From a bacterium UBP3_UBA6266 (GTDB lineage: Bacteria > Auribacterota > UBA6266): a DNA stretch of 24,479 nt. Positions 1-6,246 of the stretch are shown piece by piece. The notes beneath the pieces were generated by a model that saw only the letters and a list, made by a program, of their open reading frames with translations, ran no database searches and had not been told where the DNA came from. The position numbers and the translations under genes are program-made. Location: NCBI GenBank assembly GCA_002440765.1, contig DJVC01000079.1, positions 1-24,479 on the forward strand, written 5' to 3'. Position 1 is the stretch's first letter. Every line of letters starts with the position of its first letter.

Positions 1-284
1 CGGGTAAAGAAGCGGAAAAGGCACTGGACAGGGCGGGTATAACCGTTAATAAAAATGGTATCCCCTTTGATTCCAAATCACCTTTGGTAACTTCAGGCAT
101 CAGAATAGGCACTCCGGCTATGACTACCAGAGGAATGAAAGAAAAAGAAATGGATATCATCGCGGGTTTTATATCGGAGGTTTTATATGCTCCGAACAGC
201 GATAAGGTTGCCGAGGATATAAAAAGCAGGGTCAGGGAATTATGTGAGGCCTTTCCGATTTATAAGCATTATATTAAAAAATAA
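1..284 (+). CDS. glyA: Serine hydroxymethyltransferase, C-terminal part (cut by window edge)
   Basis: Open frame from the window edge (codons in phase with base 3) to TAA at 282-284. The visible 93 residues match the C-terminal end of SHMT: a segment ending in '[12 protein letters not shown]', then '[22 protein letters not shown]' and a closing helix. The arginine in 'SGIRIGTPA' is the conserved substrate-carboxylate contact of the family. SHMT is a cytosolic PLP enzyme that interconverts serine plus tetrahydrofolate with glycine plus methylene-tetrahydrofolate, so it supplies the one-carbon unit for thymidylate synthesis. The dCMP deaminase gene follows after 24 bp, an arrangement common in bacteria (glyA - dCMP deaminase - nrdR), which suggests co-transcription. 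The N-terminal catalytic part with the PLP lysine lies outside the window. Confidence 0.95.
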   Translation, partial: GKEAEKALDRAGITVNKNGIPFDSKSPLVTSGIRIGTPAMTTRGMKEKEMDIIAGFISEVLYAPNSDKVAEDIKSRVRELCEAFPIYKHYIKK

Positions 285-308
285 TTTATTTTGGGGAGAA
301 TCGGACCG

Positions 309-785
309 ATGTGTTCTATAAAGAAAAAAAACTCTGTAAAAAAAGATAAGCGCCCTTCGTGGGATGAGTATTTTATGGAAATTGCCTGTCTTGTTGCGCA
401 GAGGTCCACATGCCTGCGGCGCAAAGTCGGAGCTGTCCTGGTTAAGGACAAGCATGTTCTCGCAACCGGTTATAACGGTGTGCCGTCGGGTCTGAGACAC
501 TGTCTGGAAATAGGATGTATAAGGGAGAAAAACAAAATTCCTTCCGGCCAGAGGCATGAATTGTGCAGAGGCCTGCATGCCGAGATGAATGTTCTTATAC
601 AATCCGCTAAGTTCGGAGTGAGCATTGAAAACAGCACAATTTATTCAACTACCCATCCCTGCATCTTGTGCGCCAAGATGATAATCAATGCCGGCATTAA
701 AAAAGTTGTAATCAGTGAAGGTTATCCGGATGAAGATGCCGTTAAAATGTTCAAAGAAGCCGGCGTGGAAATTAAAAAAATTTAA
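309..785 (+). CDS. dCMP deaminase (ComEB-type cytidine/deoxycytidylate deaminase)
   Basis: A 158-aa zinc deaminase that converts dCMP to dUMP for thymidylate synthesis in the cytosol. The catalytic zinc motif is clear: H90-A-E92, with E92 as proton shuttle, and P117-C118-x2-C121. The segment between strand 2 and the HAE motif carries extra cysteines and histidines (C65, C70, H83, C86). dCMP deaminases of the phage T4/ComEB type often bind a second structural zinc there. The length is normal for the family. I chose ATG 309 because GGGGAG at 293-298 is correctly spaced for it. The in-frame TTG at 291 would place that Shine-Dalgarno inside the coding region. It sits between glyA and nrdR, consistent with a nucleotide-precursor operon. 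No clear terminator follows it. Confidence 0.93.
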   Translation: MCSIKKKNSVKKDKRPSWDEYFMEIACLVAQRSTCLRRKVGAVLVKDKHVLATGYNGVPSGLRHCLEIGCIREKNKIPSGQRHELCRGLHAEMNVLIQSAKFGVSIENSTIYSTTHPCILCAKMIINAGIKKVVISEGYPDEDAVKMFKEAGVEIKKI

Positions 786-876
786 AGATTTTTTTTGAAA
801 AACATAAAAGAGGCTTTTTATAACCCGCGTTTTCCCAATGAAAAACAGAAAAAGAAGCGGATTTTCCAGAATGTTA

Positions 877-905
877 TTGACATACTATATATAGTGTGGT
901 AACGT
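877..905 (+). promoter_or_regulatory. Candidate sigma-70-type promoter for nrdR-nrdD
   Basis: TTGACA at 877-882 is a perfect -35. After 17 bp comes TAACGT at 900-905, a weak -10 (3 of 6 matches). An alternative -10, TATACT, lies at 921-926 but has no good -35. The NrdR boxes overlap the -35, the spacer and the region just downstream, as expected for repression by NrdR. The rest of 786-965 is AT-rich and shows no gene. Confidence 0.5.
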
Positions 906-928
906 CGTAACTGCACTACATATACTAC
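882..928. promoter_or_regulatory. Tandem NrdR boxes
   Basis: Box 1 (882-897, ATACTATATATAGTGT) matches the known NrdR consensus ACACTATATATAGTGT at 15 of 16 positions and contains a perfect 12-bp palindrome at 884-895. Box 2 (913-928, GCACTACATATACTAC) matches at 11 of 16. Their centres are 31 bp apart, about three helical turns, which is the typical spacing of NrdR box pairs. They lie upstream of nrdR itself and the downstream reductase genes, so the operon is probably autoregulated and repressed when dATP/ATP-loaded NrdR binds. Confidence 0.85.
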
Positions 929-965
929 ATTGGCGGGGTATTTGGATTTACGGGGGAAGACATAA

Positions 966-1445
966 ATGCGATGTCCTTATTGTGATTATGATGGAGACAA
1001 AGTGGTCGACTCCAGATCGTCGAATGACGGTGTAGTGATAAGAAGGCGCCGGGAATGTCTTAAATGTTCAAAAAGGTTTACCACATACGAAAGAGTCGAA
1101 AAAATACATATTTCCGTGATAAAGAGAGGCAACATAAGAGAAGATTTTGACAGGGGAAAGATGCTTGAAGGAGTTTTAAAGGCCTGCCAGAAGAGGCCCA
1201 TCAGCCTTGACAGGATAGAACAGCTTGTGGATGAAGTGGGGCAGGAAATAGAGGCTGAAGGGAAAAAAGAAATAAAGTCCGAAGAAATAGGCAATATAGT
1301 TATGAATAAACTCCAGTCGCTTGATGATGTGGCATATGTCAGATTTGCCTCGGTTTACAGGCAGTTTAAAGATGTCAACCAATTCATGTCCGAGATAAAA
1401 AGTATATTAAACGAGGAGAAGAGGAATGATAAAAGAGGTCGATAA
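966..1445 (+). CDS. nrdR: Transcriptional repressor NrdR
   Basis: A 159-aa protein of the expected length and architecture. The N-terminal zinc ribbon has C3-x2-C6 and C31-x2-C34 with the conserved 'VVDSR' and 'RRRRECLKC..RFTTYER' segments. An ATP-cone spans roughly residues 49-139. NrdR senses ATP/dATP through the cone and represses ribonucleotide reductase genes by binding paired NrdR boxes; such a pair lies just upstream at 882-928. The stop at 1443-1445 overlaps the start of nrdD by 20 bp, so the two are translationally linked. Direct regulation of the adjacent class III reductase is the natural inference. Confidence 0.97.
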   Translation: MRCPYCDYDGDKVVDSRSSNDGVVIRRRRECLKCSKRFTTYERVEKIHISVIKRGNIREDFDRGKMLEGVLKACQKRPISLDRIEQLVDEVGQEIEAEGKKEIKSEEIGNIVMNKLQSLDDVAYVRFASVYRQFKDVNQFMSEIKSILNEEKRNDKRGR

Positions 1446-3828
1446 GGTAACATATGTAAGGAAAAGAGACGGCCGCCTGGTGCCGTTCAATAAAAGAAAA
1501 ATAGCGGACGCGATATTCAAAGCGGCAAAAGCAGTCGGAGGAGAGAACCGGGAACTTGCCGATGAGCTTGCCGAAGCCGTTTCTTTCTACCTTCATAAAA
1601 CATATTCCGAGGCAGCCCCCGACATAGAAGAAATACAGGATATGGCCGAGAAAATTCTTGTTGAAACAGGACACACCAGAACGGCAAAAGCGTATATTCT
1701 TTACAGAGACTCAAGAGCCAGAAAAAGGGAAGAGCTTAAGGTAAGGAAAAAAATAATAAAGGACGGTAATTCTACGGATTTGGCGCTTATGGTAGCTCCT
1801 TCCTCGAAAGACCAGATGTTCAACTGGGACAGGTCCAGAATAGCGCTTGCGCTTATAAGAGAAGCGAGGATGCCGCAGCATATTGCGGAAGAAATAGCCG
1901 CCGCCGTCGAGAAAAAAATATTCAATTCCGGCCTGAGCCAGATTTCCACGTCTCTGATAAGAGAACTTGTTGATAACGAACTTTTTGTCAGGGGTTTTGA
2001 TGTAAAATTAAAAGCGCATTCCATCATAGGTATGCCTGTATATGATCTCGACAGACTTATAACTTCAAAAAGCAATGAGAACAGCAATATTGCGGCAAAT
2101 AACCCGGAAGCCATAAATCTTTCGATTGCTGAGGCGACACTCAAACAGTATGCGCTCGAGAAAGTTTTCAGCGAAGAAGTCGCCGAGGCGCATCTTAAAG
2201 GGCAGATTCATCTCCATGATCTGGGTTATCCGACAAGGGTATATTGTTCCAGCCATTCTCTCGAATACCTTAAAAAATACGGTCTTCAGCTCGGAAACCT
2301 CGATACTTCATCAGGGCCCGCCAAACATGCCCGCACGCTTACGGGACACCTTAATACTTTTCTTGCGTCCATGCAGGCATATTACGCGGGCGCTCTCGGA
2401 GTCGGTTATATAAATATATTTTATGCCCCCTACCTCGAAGGGATGCCTTATGAAGAAATGAAACAGGAAGCCCAGTATCTTATTTTCAGCGGTTCCCAGA
2501 ACGCTTTTTCCCGCGGCGGGCAGACGCTGTTCCTTGATTTTAATATTCATACCGGCATTCCCAACTATATGAAGAATATTCCGGCAATAGGGCCGGGAGG
2601 AAAATATACAAATAAAACCTATAAGGATTATGAGAAAGAGTCCAGGATGTTCGCGAGGGCTATGCTTGAGATATGGGAAAAAGGAGACAGCGGCGGCAGG
2701 GTGTTCGCATTCCCGAAATGCGATTTTCACATCAACAAAGAGACTTTTGAAGAACCGGAACAGCTTGAACTGTTGAAATATGCCTGTGAAATAGCAGGCA
2801 GGAACGGAACTCCTTATTTTATATTTGACCGCGATGAGGTTACTTTGTCGGCCTGCTGCAGGCTCAGAACCCAGATAAAAGATAATTATATGATACAGCA
2901 TCCGGAAAGCATGCGTTTCTGCGGTTTCCAGAATGTTACGGTCAACCTTCCGCGCGCGGCGTTCCAGTCCGGAAGGGGGAATAAAGAGAAATTCTTCGAA
3001 GAGGTTGAAAAATCATTTGAGCTTTGTGTGAAAGCCCATCTTGAAAAGAAGGACTTTATAGAAGGGTTGATGGGTTTTCCCGGGGCACCGCTCTGGGAAG
3101 TCGGAAAAACGGCGATGGATGGAAGGCCTTACATAGAGTTGGAACAATGTACTTATATAGTAGGGCTTGTCGGGCTGAACGAGGCTACGCAGTATATATT
3201 GGGGAAGGAGCTCCATGAGGGAGAGGATGCTTTGAAATTCGGGCTGAAGGTTGTTGCCAATATGTATTTTCTTGCCAAAAAAGCCGAGCAGAAATACGGC
3301 CTTAAATTCAGCCTTGAGGAATCTCCCGCAGAATCCGCGACAAGAAGACTTGCGAAAGTCGATATGCAGCACTATTCCGAGGCGAAACAGTACGTAAAAG
3401 GTGATTTTGCCAACGATGAGTATTATTATACGAATTCAATACATCTTCGGGCTGACGCGGATATAGATATAGTCACCAGGATAGAGAAGCAGGCTAAATT
3501 TCATACAATGATAGAGTCAGGCGCGATAATCCATGCTTTTGTCGGGGAAAAACTGCCTTCACCGGAAAGTATTTTGAACCTTGTAAAGAAAACATATCAT
3601 AAGACTCAGGCGGCTCAGTTGACGATTTCCCCTGAGTTTACGGTTTGCAGGCAGTGCAGAAGGAGTATTATCGGGATTAAGAACGAATGCCAGTCCTGTG
3701 CCGGAATAAGAATACCCGATGTGACTCACTTAAGCAGTCCGGATGAGAATATCAAATGGCAGGCAAAAAAGCCGGAGAGGGATGTTATTTTTGAGAAGTG
3801 TGAAAAAGTTCAGGAAGCAAAAGTATAA
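1426..3828 (+). CDS. nrdD: Class III (anaerobic) ribonucleotide reductase catalytic subunit lacking its glycyl-radical motif
   Basis: An 800-aa cytosolic enzyme that reduces ribonucleotides to deoxyribonucleotides under anoxia. Residues about 4-95 form an ATP-cone ('YVRKRDGRLVPFNKRKI'). Residues about 131-205 resemble a second, degenerate cone ('FNWDRSRIALALIREA'). The ten-stranded barrel follows, with H262-L-H-D265, C274 in 'VYCSSH', the tandem C477-C478 in 'SACCRLR' and C499 in 'FCGFQN'. These include the expected active-site and radical cysteines. The C-terminal zinc site is C741-x2-C744 and C755-x2-C758. The family motif RVxGY...WNxGK should follow but is missing. The tail reads 'DVTHLSSPDEN' (H768 near the place of the radical Gly) and ends after 42 more residues. 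The motif occurs instead in the gene at 3847. The start at 1426 has a GAGGAGAAGAGGA ribosome binding site. Confidence 0.93.
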   Translation: MIKEVDKVTYVRKRDGRLVPFNKRKIADAIFKAAKAVGGENRELADELAEAVSFYLHKTYSEAAPDIEEIQDMAEKILVETGHTRTAKAYILYRDSRARKREELKVRKKIIKDGNSTDLALMVAPSSKDQMFNWDRSRIALALIREARMPQHIAEEIAAAVEKKIFNSGLSQISTSLIRELVDNELFVRGFDVKLKAHSIIGMPVYDLDRLITSKSNENSNIAANNPEAINLSIAEATLKQYALEKVFSEEVAEAHLKGQIHLHDLGYPTRVYCSSHSLEYLKKYGLQLGNLDTSSGPAKHARTLTGHLNTFLASMQAYYAGALGVGYINIFYAPYLEGMPYEEMKQEAQYLIFSGSQNAFSRGGQTLFLDFNIHTGIPNYMKNIPAIGPGGKYTNKTYKDYEKESRMFARAMLEIWEKGDSGGRVFAFPKCDFHINKETFEEPEQLELLKYACEIAGRNGTPYFIFDRDEVTLSACCRLRTQIKDNYMIQHPESMRFCGFQNVTVNLPRAAFQSGRGNKEKFFEEVEKSFELCVKAHLEKKDFIEGLMGFPGAPLWEVGKTAMDGRPYIELEQCTYIVGLVGLNEATQYILGKELHEGEDALKFGLKVVANMYFLAKKAEQKYGLKFSLEESPAESATRRLAKVDMQHYSEAKQYVKGDFANDEYYYTNSIHLRADADIDIVTRIEKQAKFHTMIESGAIIHAFVGEKLPSPESILNLVKKTYHKTQAAQLTISPEFTVCRQCRRSIIGIKNECQSCAGIRIPDVTHLSSPDENIKWQAKKPERDVIFEKCEKVQEAKV

Positions 3829-3846
3829 GCGCGGGGGGATAATATA

Positions 3847-4143
3847 ATGAAAACGGAAGAATTTCTCAACAGATGCGTGGGCGAAGGATTCGAATGGGCG
3901 GAAGGGAAACACAAAGAGGAAAACGGTGTTTATGTTAAAAACCCCAGAATCGGGACATGCGCGCATTTTAAAGAAGAAGCCATCGAAAATAATGAATGGG
4001 ATGTTCTGAAGACGCAGGTCCTGCAGGGCAAAGACATCTATCATGTTAGCCGTATAGTCGGTTATTTTTCAAGGATAGAGAACTGGAATAAGAGCAAACT
4101 GGGCGAATTGACAGACAGGCGCAAGGGTAATTATGCTGTCTAA
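3847..4143 (+). CDS. Separate glycyl-radical subunit of the anaerobic ribonucleotide reductase
   Basis: A 98-aa protein. Its C-terminal third carries the NrdD radical loop 'SRIVGYFSRIENWNKSK' (R69, G72, Y73, W80-N81-K82, K84) followed by 'ELTDRR', matching the family pattern RVTGYxxxxxxWNxGKxxExxDR. G72 is the predicted radical site made by NrdG. The first 60 residues are acidic/aromatic, contain only C10 and C38, and do not form the four-Cys zinc site, which stays in the large protein. The ORF has its own GGGGGG ribosome binding stretch (3833-3838) and an ATG 18 bp after the nrdD stop. It is in the same reading frame as nrdD but separated by a genuine TAA. It plausibly docks on NrdD as an exchangeable radical domain, as GrcA/YfiD does for pyruvate formate-lyase. 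Alternatives are an ancestral split or readthrough of the stop. Confidence 0.85.
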   Translation: MKTEEFLNRCVGEGFEWAEGKHKEENGVYVKNPRIGTCAHFKEEAIENNEWDVLKTQVLQGKDIYHVSRIVGYFSRIENWNKSKLGELTDRRKGNYAV

Positions 4144-4174
4144 CGGGTGATTTAGCTTTTCACGGGAGGGGAAT

Positions 4175-4450
4175 ATGCGTATTAAGATTTTCGGAAAAGT
4201 AAATTGTGCGAAATGCGAGACTACGAAGAATAAATTCAGCCACTTTCTGCAGAAATGGGATTGCAAAGGAAAAGCAAACATTGAATTTTTCGATATGGAT
4301 ACTATTGAGGGTATGGCCGAAGGAGCTTTCAATAATGTCCTGAATATCCCTTCCACTATTTTGGAGAAAGATGACAGGCAGATTGCCAGGTGGGACGGGG
4401 AGGTCCCCAAGTCTGAAGAATTTAAAACGTATTTTCAAGACCTTGTTTAA
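4175..4450 (+). CDS. Glutaredoxin/NrdH-like redox protein
   Basis: A 91-aa thioredoxin-fold protein. The CxxC active site is C11-A-K-C14 on the first helix and the cis-proline is P59 in 'NIPST'. Length and beta-alpha-beta pattern fit small glutaredoxins and NrdH. It lies between the glycyl-radical subunit and nrdG, so its likely role is to return the reductase active-site disulfide to dithiol. Class III reductases with a linked thioredoxin or glutaredoxin are known as thioredoxin/glutaredoxin-dependent subtypes, in contrast to the formate-dependent E. coli type. The ribosome binding site GGGAGGGG lies just before ATG 4175. Its stop overlaps the nrdG start by one base (TAATG), indicating coupling. 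Confidence 0.85.
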   Translation: MRIKIFGKVNCAKCETTKNKFSHFLQKWDCKGKANIEFFDMDTIEGMAEGAFNNVLNIPSTILEKDDRQIARWDGEVPKSEEFKTYFQDLV

Positions 4451-5181
4451 TGCAAATAAGCAAATCACAGAGTTTACCGGAAATAAAAGGATTCATTAAG
4501 AATACATTAATAGAGTGGGATGGGTTCCTGTCCTCGGAAGTGTTTCTCCCGAACTGCAATTTCAGATGCCCGTTTTGCCATTCATATAAGTTGTTCCAGT
4601 CTCCGGGCGAAATCCCTTCGGTCAAATGGGAAGAAGTCATTTCTTACATGACTGAAAAGAACCAATGGGTAGACGGGCTTGTCATATGCGGCGGGGAACC
4701 ACTTATGGATAAGGATATTGTTTCCTGCCTACGCATGCTCAAATCCGAAGGAATTAAAGTCAAAGTTGATACTAACGGATATTTCCCTGATGTGCTTAAG
4801 AAGATACTGGAAGAAAAACTGGCGGCATATGTGGCTATGGATGTAAAAGCTCCTTTGAACAACGCCGATTACGGAGCCGCCGCGGGAATCAGGGACATTG
4901 ATGTATCAAGGATAAGGGATTCCATAGATATAATCATGAAGTTTTCATCCGATTATGAGTTCCGGACGACAGCATGCCCTCTTTTTGTTAACGAAAAAAA
5001 TATCGAAGATATAGCCCTCGCGATCAAAGGCGCTAAAAAATATTCTATCCAGCAATTCAATCCCGAAAACTGTTTGAGCGCGGAATTGAGAGCAATAAAA
5101 CCTTATGTGAAAGAATATATCGAAAAGATGAGGGAAACCGCCGTGAAATACGTTAAACGCTGCGTAATCAAAGGCATCTGA
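4450..5181 (+). CDS. nrdG: Anaerobic ribonucleotide reductase activating protein (radical SAM)
   Basis: A 243-aa radical-SAM activase. The cluster motif is C36-x3-C40-x2-C43 ('PNCNFRCPFCHSY') and the SAM-contacting motif is GGEP at residues 81-84. It begins with 'KGFIKNTLIEWDGFLSSEVFL', typical of NrdG and PFL-activase relatives. It cleaves SAM to generate the glycyl radical on the reductase, here predicted on G72 of the small subunit rather than on the large protein. It is longer than the roughly 155-residue E. coli NrdG and closer to the longer archaeal/thermophile type. The TAATG overlap with the glutaredoxin-like gene and the short 6-bp gap to the next radical-SAM gene indicate one transcript. 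Confidence 0.92.
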   Translation: MQISKSQSLPEIKGFIKNTLIEWDGFLSSEVFLPNCNFRCPFCHSYKLFQSPGEIPSVKWEEVISYMTEKNQWVDGLVICGGEPLMDKDIVSCLRMLKSEGIKVKVDTNGYFPDVLKKILEEKLAAYVAMDVKAPLNNADYGAAAGIRDIDVSRIRDSIDIIMKFSSDYEFRTTACPLFVNEKNIEDIALAIKGAKKYSIQQFNPENCLSAELRAIKPYVKEYIEKMRETAVKYVKRCVIKGI

Positions 5182-5187
5182 AGTTCA

Positions 5188-6195
5188 ATGGATAAAAATC
5201 CAAAAGTAAAGAAAGCGCTGTTCGGGAAAGTTGAAAACGGAAAGCTGTCATGCGGACTATGCCCGCATAATTGTTTCTTGCCGGAAGGCTCTCTGGGCAT
5301 TTGCGGCACGAGAAAAAATTCCGGCGGAGAGTTGTTTACCTTAATATACGGGTGTGTTAGCAGCATGGGCGTTGACCCGATAGAGAAAAAACCGCTTTAT
5401 CACTTTTACCCCGGAAGCAGAATCCTCAGCGCGGGAACCGTGGGATGTAATTTCCGCTGTTCTTTCTGCCAGAACTGGGAAATCTCCCAGAACACTTATT
5501 TTCCGTGTAAGTTCATTGGGCCCGAAGAACTTGTTTCTTTTGCCGTGGAGAAAAAATCTATCGGCTTAGCGTATACTTATTCGGAACCTTTGATATGGTA
5601 TGAATATGTGCTGGATTGCGCAAAGCTGTGTAAATCGAAGGGTCTTAAAAATGTCTTGGTAACAAACGGTTATATCAATCAGGGACCTTTGAAACAGCTT
5701 CTTCCCTATATTGATGCCATGAACGTGGATTTAAAATCATTCAGCGATAATTTTTACAGAAAGCTTTGCAAAGGCACTCTTGAGCCCGTTCTCAATACCA
5801 TCCGGACGGTTTCAGGAGCCTGTCATATGGAAGTTACGAATTTGCTGATTCCCGGGCAGAATGATTCGGAAAGTGAAATTGAGGATATGAGCAGGTGGAT
5901 AGAGAATAATGCCGGAAGAGGAACCCCTTTGCACATAAGTAAATATTTTCCCGTATACAGGTTCAACGCGCCTGAAACCGGAGCAGAAGCGATTAGCGCC
6001 GCCAGGGATATAGCGCTGAAGCATCTGGATTTTGTGTATGCCGGCAATATTGATGTACCCGGATCGTCTGATACTTTGTGTCCCGGATGCGGCGCCCTTC
6101 TTATCAGGCGGAGCGGATATAACACGGAAATTAAAAATCTGAAAAAAAATATTTGTGGTAAATGCGGCTATGAAATAAATATAATTAATAGTTGA
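5188..6195 (+). CDS. AmmeMemoRadiSam-type radical SAM protein
   Basis: A 335-aa protein of the family usually called the AmmeMemoRadiSam system radical SAM enzyme, related to PflX. The N-terminal cysteine cluster is C22-x2-C25-x3-C29 and C39 in 'GICGTR'. The radical-SAM motif is C87-x3-C91-x2-C94 ('GTVGCNFRCSFCQNW'), preceded by the family signature 'DPIEKKPLYHFYPGS'. A zinc-ribbon-like end has C298-x2-C301 and C323-x2-C326. The substrate of the family is unknown to me. It is often found with AMMECR1-domain and Memo-domain proteins, and neither is visible here. Its position 6 bp after nrdG suggests co-expression with the split reductase. Whether it acts on the reductase is open. Confidence 0.85.
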   Translation: MDKNPKVKKALFGKVENGKLSCGLCPHNCFLPEGSLGICGTRKNSGGELFTLIYGCVSSMGVDPIEKKPLYHFYPGSRILSAGTVGCNFRCSFCQNWEISQNTYFPCKFIGPEELVSFAVEKKSIGLAYTYSEPLIWYEYVLDCAKLCKSKGLKNVLVTNGYINQGPLKQLLPYIDAMNVDLKSFSDNFYRKLCKGTLEPVLNTIRTVSGACHMEVTNLLIPGQNDSESEIEDMSRWIENNAGRGTPLHISKYFPVYRFNAPETGAEAISAARDIALKHLDFVYAGNIDVPGSSDTLCPGCGALLIRRSGYNTEIKNLKKNICGKCGYEINIINS

Positions 6196-6246
6196 TAGTG
6201 TTTTTATTTTTTCCGGTGGTTTTTAAGATCATGAAAGGAAAGTAAA

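Noticed and set aside
291..308. TTG start for the dCMP deaminase six codons upstream
   Set aside because: GGGGAG at 293-298 is the ribosome binding site for ATG 309 and would fall inside the coding sequence.
786..850. Terminator after the dCMP deaminase
   Set aside because: The T-run at 787-795 has no GC-rich hairpin before it, and the AAAAG/CTTTTT pairing further on is too weak.
1701..2144. Long minus-strand open frames inside nrdD and other genes (for example 1701-2144, 2311-2901, 7837-8493)
   Set aside because: They are antisense shadows of well-supported genes, lack ribosome binding sites and have no recognisable protein features.
3820..3860. Simple frameshift inside nrdD
   Set aside because: The two ORFs are in the same phase, separated by a stop with a good ribosome binding site and a new start. 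A frameshift cannot explain this, though a stop mutation or sequencing error at 3826-3828 is not excluded.
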